Positions 62,581 through 64,000 of a stretch of 64,000 nucleotides of DNA are shown piece after piece. The notes below the pieces were generated by a model. It made no database searches, was not told the origin of the DNA, and saw nothing but the letters and a program-made list of their open reading frames with translations. A program made the position numbers and the translations under genes. Each line of letters starts with the position of its first letter. Within the stretch, counting starts at the first letter, position 1. Source of the stretch: Metabacillus dongyingensis (GTDB taxonomy: Bacteria; Bacillota; Bacilli; Bacillales; Bacillaceae); NCBI RefSeq assembly GCF_019933155.2, contig NZ_CP082944.1, positions 1,304,001 to 1,368,000 on the forward strand, written 5' to 3'.

Positions 62581-62757
62581 ATGTCCTGGAAATTATTTGG
62601 AAAAATAATGATACTAGTCGGAGCAATTGCAATGGGATTAAATGTATTGTTTTTTAAATCGAACGAATATTTTAATCTGGTACGCGGAGTATCATTTGGA
62701 CTATTTATTTTGGGAATTATCCTAGTCCCGGTATACTCAAAATCTAAAAGTGACTAA
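62581..62757 (+). CDS. Small two-helix membrane protein
   Basis: A 58-residue membrane protein with two hydrophobic helices (about 5-24 and 33-50; IMILVGAIAMGLNVLFF and GVSFGLFILGIILVPV) and a short basic tail. GAGAGGGAG stands about ten bases before the ATG. Family not recognised; nothing in the sequence gives a role. The spacer after it (62758-63031) contains no recognised gene. Confidence 0.55.
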   Translation: MSWKLFGKIMILVGAIAMGLNVLFFKSNEYFNLVRGVSFGLFILGIILVPVYSKSKSD

Positions 62758-63031
62758 GACGGCAGAATTAAAAAAGGTATGACTCAAAATCAGCTTTCTT
62801 CATTAGAAAGCATGATTATCTCCTTTGATCAATATTGGAAAGTACTGTTTTGTAATAGGAGAGCATATAATTAATATTCTTGGATTTAATTACCCGACTG
62901 ATATTCGTCTTATCACTCAAGGTATAAAAAATGACAATTCATATGAGTTCAAAAAAAGAAAATTGCATTCTTGAAAAAACAGCAAAAAATTTTTTTTTAT
63001 AACTTTTTAACCAAGAAATGGGCGAACATGA

Positions 63032-63610
63032 ATGAAAATAAAGATGCCATTTAGAAAGATTCTTTTCACACTGCTAGCAATTGGCCTTATTTATACTGGC
63101 TTTTTACATTACAACATCCACAGATACAGTTCAGAAAAGCCGATTGAAGACGCTGATTATTTAATCGTGCTAGGTGCAAAGGTAAATGGCACGGTTCCGT
63201 CGCTTGCCCTGCAATACCGGGCGGATGCAGCAGCAGAGTATTTAATAGAAAATCCAAATACGATTGTGGTTGCTTCAGGGGGACAGGGGCCAGGCGAAGA
63301 AATAACGGAAGCAGAGGCCATCAGCAGAATCCTGCAAGATCATGGAATAGAGAAATCCCGTATAATATTAGAATCAAAGTCTACAAGTACGATAGAAAAT
63401 TTGACCTTCTCGAAAGCAATGCTCCCGCCAAGTGCGAAAAAAGGTCTCATTGTTACAAATGATTTCCACATCTACCGTTCATGCATGGCTGCAAAAGATC
63501 TTGGTCTTGATGCCAAAGGGCTCGCAGCTAAAACGCCGAAAGCGGCTGTCTTAAAATCTTATACAAGAGAATATTTAGCCATCACAAATTACTATGTAAA
63601 GAGCCGTTAA
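63032..63610 (+). CDS. YdcF-like DUF218 membrane protein
   Basis: A 192-residue protein with an N-terminal membrane anchor (about 8-25) and an extracytoplasmic DUF218 domain. Family motifs are YLIVLGAKV (43-51), VVASGGQGPGEEITEAEAIS, ESKSTSTIENL and TNDFHIYRS. DUF218/YdcF/SanA proteins act in the cell envelope; some bind S-adenosylmethionine-like nucleotides. The ribosome binding site is weak (AAGAAATGGGCG). Its last bases overlap the end of a converging small gene. Confidence 0.82.
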   Translation: MKIKMPFRKILFTLLAIGLIYTGFLHYNIHRYSSEKPIEDADYLIVLGAKVNGTVPSLALQYRADAAAEYLIENPNTIVVASGGQGPGEEITEAEAISRILQDHGIEKSRIILESKSTSTIENLTFSKAMLPPSAKKGLIVTNDFHIYRSCMAAKDLGLDAKGLAAKTPKAAVLKSYTREYLAITNYYVKSR

Positions 63611-63810
63611 GAGGCAAAATAAAAAGAACCATCTTTTCCGTCTCCCTGGAAATGGTTCTTGTATTTTTGCTTATATAGCTGCTCTTTTTTTGTTTTTGTT
63701 TGTCTAGTGCGCAAATCCTGAAAAATAAATGGGCTTCTTCCAGCCTCCGGATTTCTTTCTCCTTCACGCATTTTCTTCAATCGCTGTTTCTTTGCCTTAG
63801 ATTGACTCAT
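63607..63810 (-). CDS. Small basic protein, 67 residues
   Basis: A 67-residue, very basic soluble protein (MSQSKAKKQRLKKMREGERN, then PEAGRSPFIFQDLRTRQTKT and a KNHFQGDGKDGSF end) that looks like a short nucleic-acid-binding or ribosome-associated protein. AAGGAG precedes the ATG at 63810. Its 3' end carries a hairpin and overlaps the end of the ydcF-like gene on the other strand. The family resembles short Bacillus proteins of unknown role. Confidence 0.65.
   Translation of the reverse strand: MSQSKAKKQRLKKMREGERNPEAGRSPFIFQDLRTRQTKTKKEQLYKQKYKNHFQGDGKDGSFYFAS
63622..63656 (-). terminator. Terminator-like hairpin in the 3' end of the small basic gene
   Basis: AAGAACCAT and AATGGTTCTT pair across a long loop, with TTTTTATTTTG following on the minus strand. 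It lies within the last codons of the gene and near the end of the ydcF-like gene, so it may serve both. Confidence 0.65.
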
Positions 63811-63906
63811 ACTTAAACACTCCTTGTCATGTATTTCTATTAGTATACGAGGAAGTGAGCCTTTTTGTACAGTAAATGGAAAAATCAATTAAATGAGAGA
63901 CGGAAT

Positions 63907-63957
63907 AAAAATCACTGCTTGCAAATAAAGCAGTGATTTTTATATTTTTATTAATGT
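63907..63957. terminator. Terminator near the window end
   Basis: AAAAATCACTGCTT and AAGCAGTGATTTTT form a 14-bp stem with T/A-rich flanks on both strands. It may terminate a minus-strand gene beyond the window. Confidence 0.75.
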
Positions 63958-64000
63958 TCAGTATTTATAAATAACTCAAAATTGTTTGACTATTATATTC

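Overview
The window looks like a chromosomal segment of an aerobic, endospore-forming Bacillus-type Firmicute (Bacillus/Metabacillus-like). The sequence is AT-rich, genes have strong AGGAGG-type ribosome binding sites, and there is a complete GerA-type germinant receptor operon, a YukE-type WXG100 gene, a sigma-B style promoter, CcpA cre boxes and three classical Firmicute riboswitches (c-di-AMP, ZTP and Mn2+). No rRNA, tRNA, CRISPR array, prophage or intact insertion sequence was recognised.

Layout. 1-5.7 kb: a monoacylglycerol lipase, an MFS exporter, and an HTH regulator/CPBP protease/ABC exporter operon with TTATCA/TGATAA operator repeats. 5.7-9 kb: a PrsA-like lipoprotein, a decayed amidase, an acyl-CoA thioesterase and small secreted or acidic proteins. 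9-15 kb: a c-di-AMP riboswitch with the potassium importer KimA, then a MarR/MMPL pair resembling ydgG-ydgH. 15-24 kb: an MFS transporter, hydrolases, mqo, a VOC protein, a DUF2935 protein with a G8 tract at its start, two gene remnants and a secreted SPOR/NAGPA protein. 24-26 kb: a YflT-like stress protein with a sigma-B type promoter, YeeI and a GNAT enzyme. 26.5-35.3 kb: a fructan locus (DeoR regulator, sugar ABC transporter, and a 1208-residue secreted GH32 levanase whose catalytic domain is split by inserted binding modules). 35.6-42.3 kb: an aspartate module (GltT-like symporter, aspartase, malic enzyme) divergent from a GlnK/GlnL-type two-component system. 43-47 kb: a germination receptor operon headed by a 41-codon membrane peptide. 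47.3-51.4 kb: a TetR-controlled cassette with a lipase-like putative type VII effector, a helical partner, a YukE-like WXG100 protein and two exported proteins. 51.6-53 kb: a ZTP riboswitch and phosphoglycerate dehydrogenase. 53-58.6 kb: an orphan response regulator, a phospholipase D-family protein, an SDR, and YiaA-like, DUF948 and GNAT proteins. 58.6-60.3 kb: a Mn2+ riboswitch operon (FbpB-like, Spo0M-like, TerC/MeeY). 60.3-64 kb: a 21-bp tandem repeat beside a 5'-truncated MFS gene, then small membrane proteins and a YdcF protein.

How the genes work together. The fructan locus reads as extracellular cleavage of levan followed by ABC import of the released sugar, under CcpA control. The aspartate module reads as uptake of aspartate, deamination to fumarate, and decarboxylation of malate to pyruvate. 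The 47-51 kb cassette is the best candidate for an under-described system: it looks like a type VII effector/chaperone set separated from its secretion machinery, with TetR-type operators in front. Several pseudogenes and a dispersed GGGYGC-core repeat family mark accessory, recombining stretches.
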